Positions 25,935 through 35,300 of a stretch of DNA of 52,817 bases are shown here, one piece after another. Within the stretch, counting starts at the first letter, position 1, and the number at the start of each line of letters is the position of its first letter. The translations under genes and the position numbers were made by a program. The DNA comes from an uncultured Muribaculaceae bacterium. GTDB taxonomy: Bacteria; Bacteroidota; Bacteroidia; Bacteroidales; Muribaculaceae. The notes beneath the pieces are model-generated. The model was not told where the DNA came from. It saw only the letters and a program-made list of their open reading frames with translations, and ran no database searches. The stretch spans positions 1 through 52,817 of the forward strand of contig CAQFOZ010000010.1 in assembly GCA_948788915.1 (NCBI GenBank). Direction: 5' to 3'.

Positions 25935-28229
25935 TTATGCCTGGTTGGGGCGGCGAGGACCGCGGTCGCCGTCTCTGTGTGGACGACGGTCACCATTTTC
26001 GCGACGTGGGCCACGATCTCCCTCACGACGTGGACGGTCACCATTTTCGCGACGCGGACGAGCCTCACGCTCTACATATCCTTCCGGTTTTGGGGTCAGC
26101 GCACGCATTGAAAGACGGAACTTGCCGGTCTTCTTGTCAATCTCTAAGAGTTTAACTTTTACCTGGTCTCCTTCTTTCAGACCGCTTGCTTCCATTGAAT
26201 CGAGACGATCCCAAGAGATCTCGGATATATGAAGAAGTCCATCGCGTCCGGGCATAAATTCAACGAATGCACCGAAATCAAGAATAGAACGGACTTTCCC
26301 TTCATATGTTTCACCCTCTTCGGGGATGGCAACAATCGCTTTGATTTTGGCAACAGCTGAATCAATGCTTTCTTTGTCTTTGGAAGCAATCTCTACTCTT
26401 CCGATGCCTTTCTCGTCATCTTCGTCAATAGATATGATAGCACCCGTCTCTTCCTGGATTCCTTGGATAATCTTACCCTGAGGTCCTATTACCGCACCGA
26501 TCATCTCTTTAGGGATTTCAAGTGTGACAAGACGCGGAACATGCGGTTTGTAATCTTCGCGAGGAGCCGGGATTGTCTCGTTGATTATGTTGAGAATGTG
26601 CAGACGTCCCTGTTTTGCCTGCTCCAGAGCTTTGGAGAGGATTTCATAGCTTAGTCCGTCGCATTTGATATCCATCTGTGTGGCAGTAATACCTTTTGTA
26701 GTACCGGTTACTTTGAAGTCCATGTCTCCGAGATGGTCCTCGTCACCGAGGATATCGGAAAGGACAGCATATTTCACAGCGCCTTCATCTGAGATGAGAC
26801 CCATTGCGACACCGGCCACAGGGCGCTTCATCTTTACACCTGCATCGAGGAGGGCAAGTGTGCCGCCGCATACAGTTGCCATAGAAGAAGATCCGTTTGA
26901 TTCAAGAATGTCTGAAACGATTCGGCAAGTGTAAGGGAAGTCTTCGGGGAACATTCTCTTCAAAGCTCGGTGTGCCAGATTTCCGTGTCCTACCTCACGA
27001 CGGCCGACACCGCGTTGTGCGCGTGCTTCTCCTGTGGAGAAAGGCGGGAAATTATAATGAAGAAGGAAACGCTCCTTGCTCTGGTTGAGAACATCGTCTA
27101 CAATCTTTTCGTCAAGGCTTGTGCCCAGAGTACATGTAACCAAAGCTTGTGTCTCGCCACGAGTAAATATTGCGGCACCGTGAGGCCCCGGGAGATAATC
27201 TATCTCAGTCCATATCGGGCGAATGTCAGTGGTTTTACGTCCGTCAAGACGAATACCTTCGTCGAGTACGCAACGGCGCATAGCCTCTTTTTCCACATCG
27301 TGGTAGTAGCGCTTAACCATAGCTATGCGCTGATCCTCGTTATATTTTTCAAGCTGCTCCTCTGTCATTGGGGGAAGGCTTGCTATATATTCGTCGCAGA
27401 TAGCGGCGAATGAATCGTTGCGCCAATGTTTGTCGGCTGAGCCTGTGCGTGCTATTGCATAAGCCTTGTCATAGCATTTGGCATGAACATCGGCTTTAAG
27501 ATCATCGTCGTTTATTTCGTGATTGTATTCACGTTTGATCTCCTTGCCAGCTTCCTTCATCATTTCTTTTTGAGCGAGGCAATGTTTCTTGATCTCTTCG
27601 TGAGCAACCTTGAGAGCTTCGAGAAGTTCATCTTCAGAAACTTCATCCATTTCGCCCTCAACCATCATGATGTTTTCGTAAGTAGCACCGACCATGAGTT
27701 CGATATCGGCTTTCTCAATCTGTTTGAATGTAGGATTGATCACCCACTCTCCATCTACGCGGGCTACGCGTACTTCAGATATAGGACCGTTGAAAGGTAT
27801 GTCGCTGAGTGTAAGAGCGGCGGAAGCTGCGATTCCTGCAAGAGCGTCAGGAGCATCATCTGCATCTGCCGAGTAAAGGGTTACGTTGACAAAAGTCTCA
27901 GCGTGATAATTGTCGGGGAATAGAGGACGGAGCACACGATCCACAAGACGGGATGTGAGGATCTCATAATCGCTTGAGCGACCTTCTCTCTTGAGGAAAC
28001 CTCCCGGATAACGTCCGATAGAGGCATATTTCTCTTTGTATTCGACTGTAAGGGGCATGAAATCCACACCCTCGCCGGCCTCTTTGGCCGAACAAACGGT
28101 GGCAAGCAGCATTGTATTGCCCATGCGCACCTCTACCGCGCCATCAGCCTGCTTGGCAAGCTTTCCTGTCTCAATGGTGATTTCTCGCCCGTCAGGAAGC
28201 TGGATGGTCTTCTTAATCGGTTGTAACAT
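25935..28229 (-). CDS. pnp: Polyribonucleotide nucleotidyltransferase (PNPase)
   Basis: 764 residues. Two RNase PH domains (1-230 and about 330-550) flank the helical linker; a KH domain (GPQGKIIQGIQEETGA) begins near 570 and an S1 domain (YEGKVRSILDFGAFVEFMPG, LLHISEISWDRL) near 640. The tail after about 715 is a basic repeat of RRENGDR, REGDRGP and RDGDRGP units, encoded by DNA with a 21-bp direct repeat (25986-26006, again near 26034-26054). PNPase degrades RNA 3' to 5' with phosphate. Its tail may bind RNA or partner proteins (inference). The 377 bp upstream holds a separate 85-bp duplication serving the divergent gene. Confidence 0.96.
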   Translation of the reverse strand: MLQPIKKTIQLPDGREITIETGKLAKQADGAVEVRMGNTMLLATVCSAKEAGEGVDFMPLTVEYKEKYASIGRYPGGFLKREGRSSDYEILTSRLVDRVLRPLFPDNYHAETFVNVTLYSADADDAPDALAGIAASAALTLSDIPFNGPISEVRVARVDGEWVINPTFKQIEKADIELMVGATYENIMMVEGEMDEVSEDELLEALKVAHEEIKKHCLAQKEMMKEAGKEIKREYNHEINDDDLKADVHAKCYDKAYAIARTGSADKHWRNDSFAAICDEYIASLPPMTEEQLEKYNEDQRIAMVKRYYHDVEKEAMRRCVLDEGIRLDGRKTTDIRPIWTEIDYLPGPHGAAIFTRGETQALVTCTLGTSLDEKIVDDVLNQSKERFLLHYNFPPFSTGEARAQRGVGRREVGHGNLAHRALKRMFPEDFPYTCRIVSDILESNGSSSMATVCGGTLALLDAGVKMKRPVAGVAMGLISDEGAVKYAVLSDILGDEDHLGDMDFKVTGTTKGITATQMDIKCDGLSYEILSKALEQAKQGRLHILNIINETIPAPREDYKPHVPRLVTLEIPKEMIGAVIGPQGKIIQGIQEETGAIISIDEDDEKGIGRVEIASKDKESIDSAVAKIKAIVAIPEEGETYEGKVRSILDFGAFVEFMPGRDGLLHISEISWDRLDSMEASGLKEGDQVKVKLLEIDKKTGKFRLSMRALTPKPEGYVEREARPRRENGDRPRREGDRGPRRENGDRRPHRDGDRGPRRPNQA

Positions 28230-28388
28230 AAATTCTTTATTCTTATTCTTCTCGTTATTATCTTGTTTGGGCGCACGGACATGTTGTGTGCCGTATTATG
28301 CGCGAAAAGATGAAGCAATACTGTTTTGATTGCCTCAACCTCCTAAGTTTTCACAAAGTTACTAATTTAATTCCAATAAAATGGGAAA

Positions 28389-28572
28389 TCTTCGTATATT
28401 TGACTCACAAAATTTGCTTTGCCACCGCGAACCGTGCTTCGCCCGACATTCGCTATTGTGTATCGTCGAATATTCTTCGTATATTTGACTCACAAAATTT
28501 GCTTTGCCACCGCGAACCGTGCTTCGCCCGACATTCGCTATTGTGTATCGTCGAATATTCTTTGTATATTTG
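28389..28572 (+). repeat. 85-bp tandem duplication carrying promoter boxes
   Basis: Unit 1 (28389-28473) and unit 2 (28474-28558) are essentially identical, and a third partial unit begins at 28559. Each start carries TATATTTG, at 28395-28402, 28480-28487 and 28565-28572. The unit also contains GCTTTGCCACCGCGAACCGT and GCTTCGCCCGACATTCGC. The array occupies the region between pnp and the thioredoxin-fold lipoprotein gene. The bases from 28230 to 28388 are unique sequence in which I see no gene. Confidence 0.9.
28541..28572 (+). promoter_or_regulatory. Promoter of the thioredoxin-fold lipoprotein operon
   Basis: TTG at 28541-28543, 21 nt, then TATATTTG at 28565-28572. The same pair exists one unit upstream (28456 and 28480), so two complete promoters plus a third -7 box at 28395 precede the gene. 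Confidence 0.65.
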
Positions 28573-28606
28573 CATTTAAATAATTAAACTATTGTTTAGA
28601 CAGCTT

Positions 28607-29695
28607 ATGAAACTTGGATCAATTTTCAATAAATTATTTTTAGCGGTGTTTTCATCCGCAGTGCTTATTTCATGTTCCGGTGAACCTGAATTCAAGGTTT
28701 CCGGTGAGATAGACGGGGCGGACAACCAGTCGCTCATTCTTGCAAAATCCGACTTCCACGGGCGTTGGATTGCTGTGGATTCCACCCGTACCAATGCGTC
28801 GGGTAAGTTTACGATAAAATCTTCTGCGCCGGCATCCGCAGAGATTTATCGTCTTTCATTAGGTGATAAATTTATATATTTTCCTATTGATTCTACCGAG
28901 AACATAATAATAAATTCATCTGCAAAAAGTTTTGGAACAGATTTTACAGTAGAGGGTTCCGAGACCGCAGCCAACATGGCTGCTTTTGAAAAGGAGCTGC
29001 AGAAACTCGACACAAAAGATCCGGAGAAAGTAAAACAGTTCAAAAGAGATGTATTCAACAAATATCTTAAAGAGTCACGTGGATCCATTATCGGGTATTA
29101 TGTGCTGACAAAGATAGTTGACGGGAAAGCTCTTTATGATGCTGCCGACCGTACGGATGCGAGGTATTATGCGGCGGTAGCCACGTCTTTCGATCAGTTC
29201 CGCCCCGATGACCCACATGCCGGAATGTTGCGTGAAATCAGTATAGAGGCAATGAAACGCCATAATACAGATTCCGGAAAGAAACGGGTAATAGAAGCGG
29301 AGGAAGTAGCGCTCATAGATATAGATCTGCAGAATGAAAACGGGAAAAATGTGAAACTGTCTGATGTCGCAGGAAAAGGGAAACCGGTTGTGGTAATTTT
29401 TTCGATGATGACAGCAGAGGATTCTCCGGCACTTAATATTGCTTTGTCGGAACTTTATAACAGTAAGGGAGGAGCAGTGGATTTTTATCATGTTTCCTTC
29501 GATGCCGATCAGTATGCATGGCGTGATGCAGCCCGTAATTTGAAATGGACCACAGTTATAGATCCTGCGGGACAGACTTCAAATGTGATACGTCAGTACA
29601 ATGTCGGGGTATTGCCTACGTTCTTTATTTATAATGCATCGGGTTCTTTAACTGATCGCGCGCAGACTATCCCTGAGCTTAAATCCAAACTTTAA
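28607..29695 (+). CDS. Thioredoxin-fold lipoprotein without CxxC (DUF4369-like N-terminus)
   Basis: 362 residues from ATG 28607; a TTG five codons upstream is possible. A lipobox (LISC) ends the signal peptide. Residues of about 20-120 look like the DUF4369 domain (FKVSGEIDGADNQSLILAKS) often fused to TlpA-like thioredoxins in Bacteroidetes. The C-terminal AhpC/TlpA-like fold is recognisable (LSDVAGKGKPVVVIFSMMTA, then VGVLPTFFIYNASG), but where WCxxC is expected there is SMMTAEDSP, so no redox cysteines remain. It is thus probably a binding or structural member. First gene of a likely four-gene operon with SUI1, NfeD and SPFH. Confidence 0.85.
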   Translation: MKLGSIFNKLFLAVFSSAVLISCSGEPEFKVSGEIDGADNQSLILAKSDFHGRWIAVDSTRTNASGKFTIKSSAPASAEIYRLSLGDKFIYFPIDSTENIIINSSAKSFGTDFTVEGSETAANMAAFEKELQKLDTKDPEKVKQFKRDVFNKYLKESRGSIIGYYVLTKIVDGKALYDAADRTDARYYAAVATSFDQFRPDDPHAGMLREISIEAMKRHNTDSGKKRVIEAEEVALIDIDLQNENGKNVKLSDVAGKGKPVVVIFSMMTAEDSPALNIALSELYNSKGGAVDFYHVSFDADQYAWRDAARNLKWTTVIDPAGQTSNVIRQYNVGVLPTFFIYNASGSLTDRAQTIPELKSKL

Positions 29696-29742
29696 GAAAC
29701 ACTCTCTTAATTTATCACGAAAATAAATTTAAACAGTTTCTG

Positions 29743-30078
29743 ATGGATTGGAAAGATATGCTTTCGCAGATACGACAGGATCTGCCCGAAGGCGAAGAAA
29801 ACGTTGAGATACCTGATGATTCGGTTTCTTCTTCCGAACAGATGCCGAAGAAGGAAGTGATTCATGTTGTTGTTGAAAAGAAGGGGAGAAAGGGTAAAAC
29901 CGCTACGATTGCAGAGGGTTTTATGTGCGACGACGATGAACTTCAGGAGATAGCTTCAGAACTGAAACGAAAGTTAGGAGTAGGGGGCTCTGCCAGAGGA
30001 GGGGAAATCCTGATTCAGGGAGAATGCCGTGAACGTCTTTCGGGACTTCTACGGTCGTTAGGTTATAAAGTCAGGTAG
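29743..30078 (+). CDS. SUI1/eIF1-like translation factor (YciH type)
   Basis: 111 residues. An acidic N-terminal 35 residues is followed by a SUI1 domain: VVEKKGRKGKTATIAEGF, then LQEIASELKRKLGVGGSA and ILIQGECRERLSGLLRSLGY. The family includes eukaryotic eIF1 and bacterial YciH, which can discriminate against non-canonical initiation. It lies 47 bp after the lipoprotein gene and 23 bp before the NfeD gene. The role in Bacteroidetes is not established. Confidence 0.9.
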   Translation: MDWKDMLSQIRQDLPEGEENVEIPDDSVSSSEQMPKKEVIHVVVEKKGRKGKTATIAEGFMCDDDELQEIASELKRKLGVGGSARGGEILIQGECRERLSGLLRSLGYKVR

Positions 30079-30101
30079 GAGTAATATAACAGGAACTCAT
30101 T

Positions 30102-30557
30102 ATGGATATGTGGCTTGTATGGATTATAATATGTGCGATACTTGTTATCGTGGAGGTTGTTTCCCAAATGATCTGGACGTTGTGTCTTGCCATCGGATGT
30201 TTGGCGGCCATGATTTCGACTTTTTTTGATTTGGCGTTTCCCTATCAGATTGTAGTTATGGCGGTTGGTTCGGTTCTGGCATATATGTTTCTTATGCCAG
30301 TATTCAGGCGTTGGCATGCCAAGATGGATGCAAAAGAGGGGAGGAATGCCCGGACAGGTATGGATGCGTTGTTGGGACGTCGGGCAATCGTTACAGATGA
30401 GATTCGTCCGGGAGAACTTGGCAGGGCGCGTATCGACGGAGACAGCTGGCAGATAAAAGCTCCAGAAGCAAAGCATGTGATCAGTCATGGAGCGGAAGTT
30501 GTTGTGACCGGTTACGATAGCATAATTCTTACTGTTGCCGAGGTTACTGAGAGTTGA
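30102..30557 (+). CDS. NfeD-family membrane protein
   Basis: 151 residues. Two to three membrane segments in the first 75 residues (LVWIIICAILVIVEVVSQMI, then VVMAVGSVLAYMFLMP) precede an OB-fold domain (MDALLGRRAIVTDEIRPG, ARIDGDSWQIKAPE). This is the short NfeD type without a ClpP-like protease part. NfeD genes typically sit beside stomatin/SPFH genes, as here, and the products are thought to work together in membrane domains. Confidence 0.9.
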   Translation: MDMWLVWIIICAILVIVEVVSQMIWTLCLAIGCLAAMISTFFDLAFPYQIVVMAVGSVLAYMFLMPVFRRWHAKMDAKEGRNARTGMDALLGRRAIVTDEIRPGELGRARIDGDSWQIKAPEAKHVISHGAEVVVTGYDSIILTVAEVTES

Positions 30558-30623
30558 TACACCGGGGCATCACGGTAGTTCATAAGTTTGTTATAAATTG
30601 TTTAATTTCTAATACTTACCCGT

Positions 30624-31613
30624 ATGAGTACAGTTTCAATTATTTTAGCAGTTGCCGTGCTGATTCTGGCAATAGTTATAATTTCTGCCGGTGTCAAGGT
30701 TGTTCCGCAATCCGAGACCCGTGTGGTAGAGCGTCTCGGACGTTTCCATAGTGTGCTGTCGCCGGGTCTTAACTTTATAATTCCGTTTGTAGACCGTCCA
30801 AAAACGATATATACACGTTCTATACAGAATTCAATAGGGGGCCGTCCAGTAGTGAGAATGACAGCAACACCGGTCATTGATTTGCGTGAGCAGGTATACG
30901 ACTTCCCATCCCAGCAGGTGATTACAAGGGATAATGTGACCACAGAAATCAATGCTTTGCTTTATTTCCAGATTACCGATCCCAAGAAGGCTGTCTATGA
31001 GATCGATAATTTACCCAACGCTATAGAGAAACTTACGCAGACATCCTTGCGTAATGTGATAGGAGAACTGGAACTGGATGAGACATTGACTTCGCGAGAT
31101 ACCATAAATTCCAAGCTTCAGGTTATTCTTGACGATGCTACGAATAAATGGGGTGTTAAGGTGAACAGAGTTGAGTTGCAGGATATCACACCTCCGGAGA
31201 GTGTTCGTGTGGCAATGGAGAAACAGATGCAGGCAGAACGAAACAGACGTGCCGAGATTCTGAATGCCGAAGGTGAGAAGCAGTCTTTGATTCTACGTTC
31301 AGAGGGAGAGAAAGCATCCAAGATCAATCAGGCTCAGGCTATAAAGGAAGCTGAGGTGCTTCGTGCGGAGGGTGAGGCCCAGGCAATAATTCTTAATGCC
31401 CAGGCAGAGGCGGATGCGATAAGAAGAGTGGCAGATGCCGTAGCCGCTTCCAAAACGGATCCTGCCACATATATGCTCGCTATGAAATATATCGAGACGT
31501 TGAAGGAGATGACCAGCGGTAAGAACAATAAGACCGTCTTCATGCCGTATGAGGCATCCTCGATGCTCTCCTCTATAGGTTCAATAAAAAATCTGTTTAC
31601 AGAGAATCAGTAA
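30624..31613 (+). CDS. Stomatin-like SPFH protein (QmcA/paraslipin type)
   Basis: 329 residues. One N-terminal membrane segment (about 5-25) precedes an SPFH domain: VVPQSETRVVERLGRFHSVL, PGLNFIIPFVD, and QQVITRDNVTTEINALLYFQ. A long helical region with ILNAEGEKQSLILRSEGEK and EAEVLRAEGEAQAIILNAQAEAD is predicted to form a coiled coil. It closes the operon with NfeD 66 bp upstream, a conserved pair. It is distinct from the short SPFH protein near 4 kb. The repeat zone begins 17 bp after its stop. Confidence 0.93.
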   Translation: MSTVSIILAVAVLILAIVIISAGVKVVPQSETRVVERLGRFHSVLSPGLNFIIPFVDRPKTIYTRSIQNSIGGRPVVRMTATPVIDLREQVYDFPSQQVITRDNVTTEINALLYFQITDPKKAVYEIDNLPNAIEKLTQTSLRNVIGELELDETLTSRDTINSKLQVILDDATNKWGVKVNRVELQDITPPESVRVAMEKQMQAERNRRAEILNAEGEKQSLILRSEGEKASKINQAQAIKEAEVLRAEGEAQAIILNAQAEADAIRRVADAVAASKTDPATYMLAMKYIETLKEMTSGKNNKTVFMPYEASSMLSSIGSIKNLFTENQ

Positions 31614-31630
31614 AGGTTATTCTGACCGGA

Positions 31631-32309
31631 GCGACTTGGGGACAAGTCGCAGTCCCAGCTGAGTCGGGTACAGAGGGATATGTAATTTTGATGACAAGAA
31701 TCACGGATATCAAGCGCATTGATGCGTTTGATGAGTTGGCACGGATAGGAGCGGATTTTGGGCGCGGATTTTTATTATTGGGAGAGGCGGGGGACGATGA
31801 ATCACGGTTTACGAAAAATGCGTGTATTTTTCGTAAAGACACGGATGTTGGCGGATGTCTCACGGATTGCATTGTCGCGGGGGGACAATCACCCAGAGAC
31901 AGAAAGGAGGATCTGCGCGACTTGGGGACAAGTCGCAGTCCCAGCTGAGTCGGGTACAGAGGGATATGTAATTTTGATGACAAGAATCACGGATATCAAG
32001 CGCATTGATGCGTTTGATGAGTTGGCACGGATAGGAGCGGATTTTGGGCGCGGATTTTTATTATTGGGAGAGGCGGGGGACGATGAATCACGGTTTACGA
32101 AAAATGCGTGTATTTTTCGTAAAGACACGGATGTTGGCGGATGTCTCACGGATTGCATTGTCGCGGGGGGACAATCACCCAGAGACAGAAAGGAGGATCT
32201 GCGCGACTTGGGGACAAGTCGCATTCCTAACCGTCGGGTACAGCCCTGACACGGGGGAGTAGCGTTCGCGACTTGGGGACAAGTCGCATTCCTAACCGTG
32301 GGGTACAAC
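31631..32309 (+). repeat. Tandem composite repeat: two 286-bp units plus partials
   Basis: Unit 1 (31631-31916) and unit 2 (31917-32202) look identical. Each starts with the GCGACTTGGGGACAAGTCGC hairpin and then carries a module beginning GACAAGAATCACGGATATCA, with many CGGAT units and two further inverted repeats (AAGCGCATTGATGCGTTT and ACGAAAAAT...ATTTTTCGT). Two more hairpin cores at 32203-32222 and 32268-32287 end the array, each with a tail ending GGGTACA. The array fills the whole space between convergent genes. ORFs across it are by-products. Confidence 0.93.
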
Positions 32310-32337
32310 TCTGCTGCGTTGAGAAACAGTTGTCAGA

Positions 32338-35300
32338 TTAATTGCCGACAAATAGGATTTCATTGTTACGGACGTACCAGACGTATCCCTTTACCGAACT
32401 GAATCTGCCGGTTTCTTTCAGTTTGTCGATGTATCCTTTTACTTGTCTGCCATATTTTTTGTCATCCCTTTTCTTCCCGAATTTGTAATCAATCACTATG
32501 GCGTTTCTGTTGCTATCGACGATTATACGGTCGGGACGTTTGATTTTTGAATCGGATATAACGGGACGTTCGTTGATTATCCGGTATGAGCCGTTGAACC
32601 AGTCCTTGACGTTGTCTCCGGTGAGTCTTTTCCGGAGGAATGATATTATATCCTTGGCCTCATCACGAGAATAAAGTCCCCTTCTCTGATGATATGCCAC
32701 TGCCATAGGGATATCCTCCGGCACCGCAATGCGTTGCATTATCGCATGGTATATATTACCTTCCGATCTGGGGTCATTGTCTATATCATCCTCTTCAAGA
32801 TTATCCGCTTCAATAACAGCGGGAGCGTCAGCATCGCGATATTTAAGGAATCCGGGAGTGTTATGTGCGTCGTAATCCTCCAGTGTGGCATATCCGGCAG
32901 CAGTTTTATTCTTTCTCTCTTCACTTTCTTTAAGATTTTTTATATCCGTGGGAGTCCATTTCTTTCCGGTTTCAAGAAGGAGGATGTTTTCAGACAGAGA
33001 AGTACTGAGGAAGGTGATTTCATCTGTTTCCATAAAGGAGTCCAGCAAGGAGGAGAACGACGAAGGAGATTGTCTTAGCCCTTTGCGGCAGAAGACATAT
33101 AGTTCGTGAACCGCACGTGTGAAAGCGACATAAAACTTGTTAAGGTTGTCCATCGAACTCATCTCCATGAACTTCCAGAATCTGTCTTCATGGACAGTTC
33201 CGATTAAAGATGTGTCCGTGTCTACCGGAATAAACGGAGGCATATTATGTCCAGCTGCATTTATAACTTCCGGTTGTACCCAGCTCCATTCCTTTTTCTT
33301 AGGATTTGTATTGTTGAAATTGCAGTCAGCAAAAGGTATCATAACACAAGGGAATTCCAACCCTTTGGATTTATGGATGGTCATGACATTTATGGCATCC
33401 AGGCCTTCCGGAGAAGATATCGAGAACTTATTTTGCCGTTTCTGCCACCAGTCAAGGAAAGATGGAATGTCGGAGGGGTGAGAGTCGCAATACTCCAGCA
33501 CCACATCCTGGAATGCTGCTATGTATGGTGCGTTCTCTTGCCTTATGTTGTCCGGTAGGAAGGATGCCGCCACACTTTCAACCAAGGCTGGCAGTGTTAC
33601 AGCCTGCATAGATGACAGCATTTCTGAAATGGCATCAGAAGAGTTCCTGTCGTTCAGAAACTCTTCAAGAGCCATTGCTGTGTCGGTTTTGCCGTTTTTT
33701 ATACAGTATAAGCGGAAATTACTACTTATTTTGTCCCAATTGACAGATCTGCGTTTCTCGTTTTTGTCATTAGGGGTTTCATGATCGGTGCCACGAGAGA
33801 TTGTCTCAAGAGTGGAAAGGATGATATTGACAGCCGGCGAGGATTTGAGTTTTAAAGATTCCTCTGAAATAAATTCAAGTTTAAGGGCGTTTTCCGGATT
33901 TGAGTTGTATTCAAGAAAAGTCCGGATGATCAAGTCTGCTTGTTCATTCTTGTCAACCAATACAGCGATATCACCCATTGAAAATCCCCGTGACAAAATA
34001 TCTTCTATTCGGCAAAGTAATTCCGAACATACACATTCCGTGAAAGCATCTGAATTGGATTCAATTATATTTAACGAGACATATCCTCGCTTGTCGTCAT
34101 CCTTGAAATTCTGGACAACATTACTGTACAGCTTTCTGAAATCAAAATTGGGTGTATAAGATTTCTCATTTAATTTTGTAAGTTTGTCATCTTCTATTGC
34201 GGAAGAGAGGAACCGGAAAAGCCTGTTGTTAAAATCTACAATGTTGAGATCGCTGCGGTGGTTGGTGTTGTCTTTGGGCTCATCTCCGATCGGAGTGAGA
34301 CCCGGATATGTCTGCTGCACTTTGTATGATATCAATGACGGATCTGCATTGCGGAAGCGGTAGATACTTTGCTTTGCATCTCCTATCAGAAGATTTTCCT
34401 GTCCACGACCTATACTTTCATCGAGCAGAGGTTTAAAATTCACCCATTGCAGCCGGGAGGTATCCTGAAACTCATCTATGAGGAAGTGATTGAGTTTTGT
34501 GCCCAGACGTTCGTAGATGAAGGGAGTGTCGTCTTTCCCTATAATCTGTCTTAAAAGAGAGTTCGTTTCCGATAGCTCTACGTTATTGTTTTCTTCAAGA
34601 TATTCCTCGCGTTTACGGAGAGTGACTGATAGAAGTCCTAACAAAGGAAATTGCTTTTTGTATATCTGCCAATGGCGAAATTCAGGTGACATTATAGTCA
34701 TCTGCCATTCATCCATAGAGTTGATCATATTCCGGTATTCATCAACAAGCTCATCAAACAGTGCCTCATTCTCTTTGCGTATTTTAAGTGTTGTGGCACC
34801 ATCGAATTTGGTCTTTGGTTTGAATTCTTTTACAGGCGTGAGTGCCGATTTGCTTTTAAGTATCTTGTCGGCATGATCTTTTATGGATTTTAAGAACGGG
34901 GGGAGTGGCTCGCTCCATATCTTTGTAAGATTCAGAACTTTGTTGGCATCCCTTATCATTTTGCGGTGTGGAGCTGCCGGCAGGGTGTCATATTTGTTGC
35001 ACAGGTCTTCGTAAAGAACAATAAAATCACTGTTGTTATTGAAATAGTTTTCAATTTGTCCGCGTATATCCTTGAAATCCTCATTCTGTAATTTTTTAAG
35101 AGAGTTTATGAATTCACAGTATGGCCCTTTGCTTTCTCGACGTTGGAAAATATTCCAGCCATTTCCTGTTTTACGTGAATTCTTCATCATCTCGTCCAGC
35201 CAGAAAGTCACTTCTCTTGATGCCCTGTTTTCTTCAATATCTTCAAATACGCTGTCGATACCCATTTTTGAAAGGAATTCTGAGTCAAGCTCTATGCCAT

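Noticed and set aside
31688..32308. Several ORFs of 72-163 codons on both strands within the tandem repeat
   Set aside because: They follow the 286-bp duplication, and the other copies of the module (35857, 37821) carry stops in the same frames. No start or codon pattern supports a protein.
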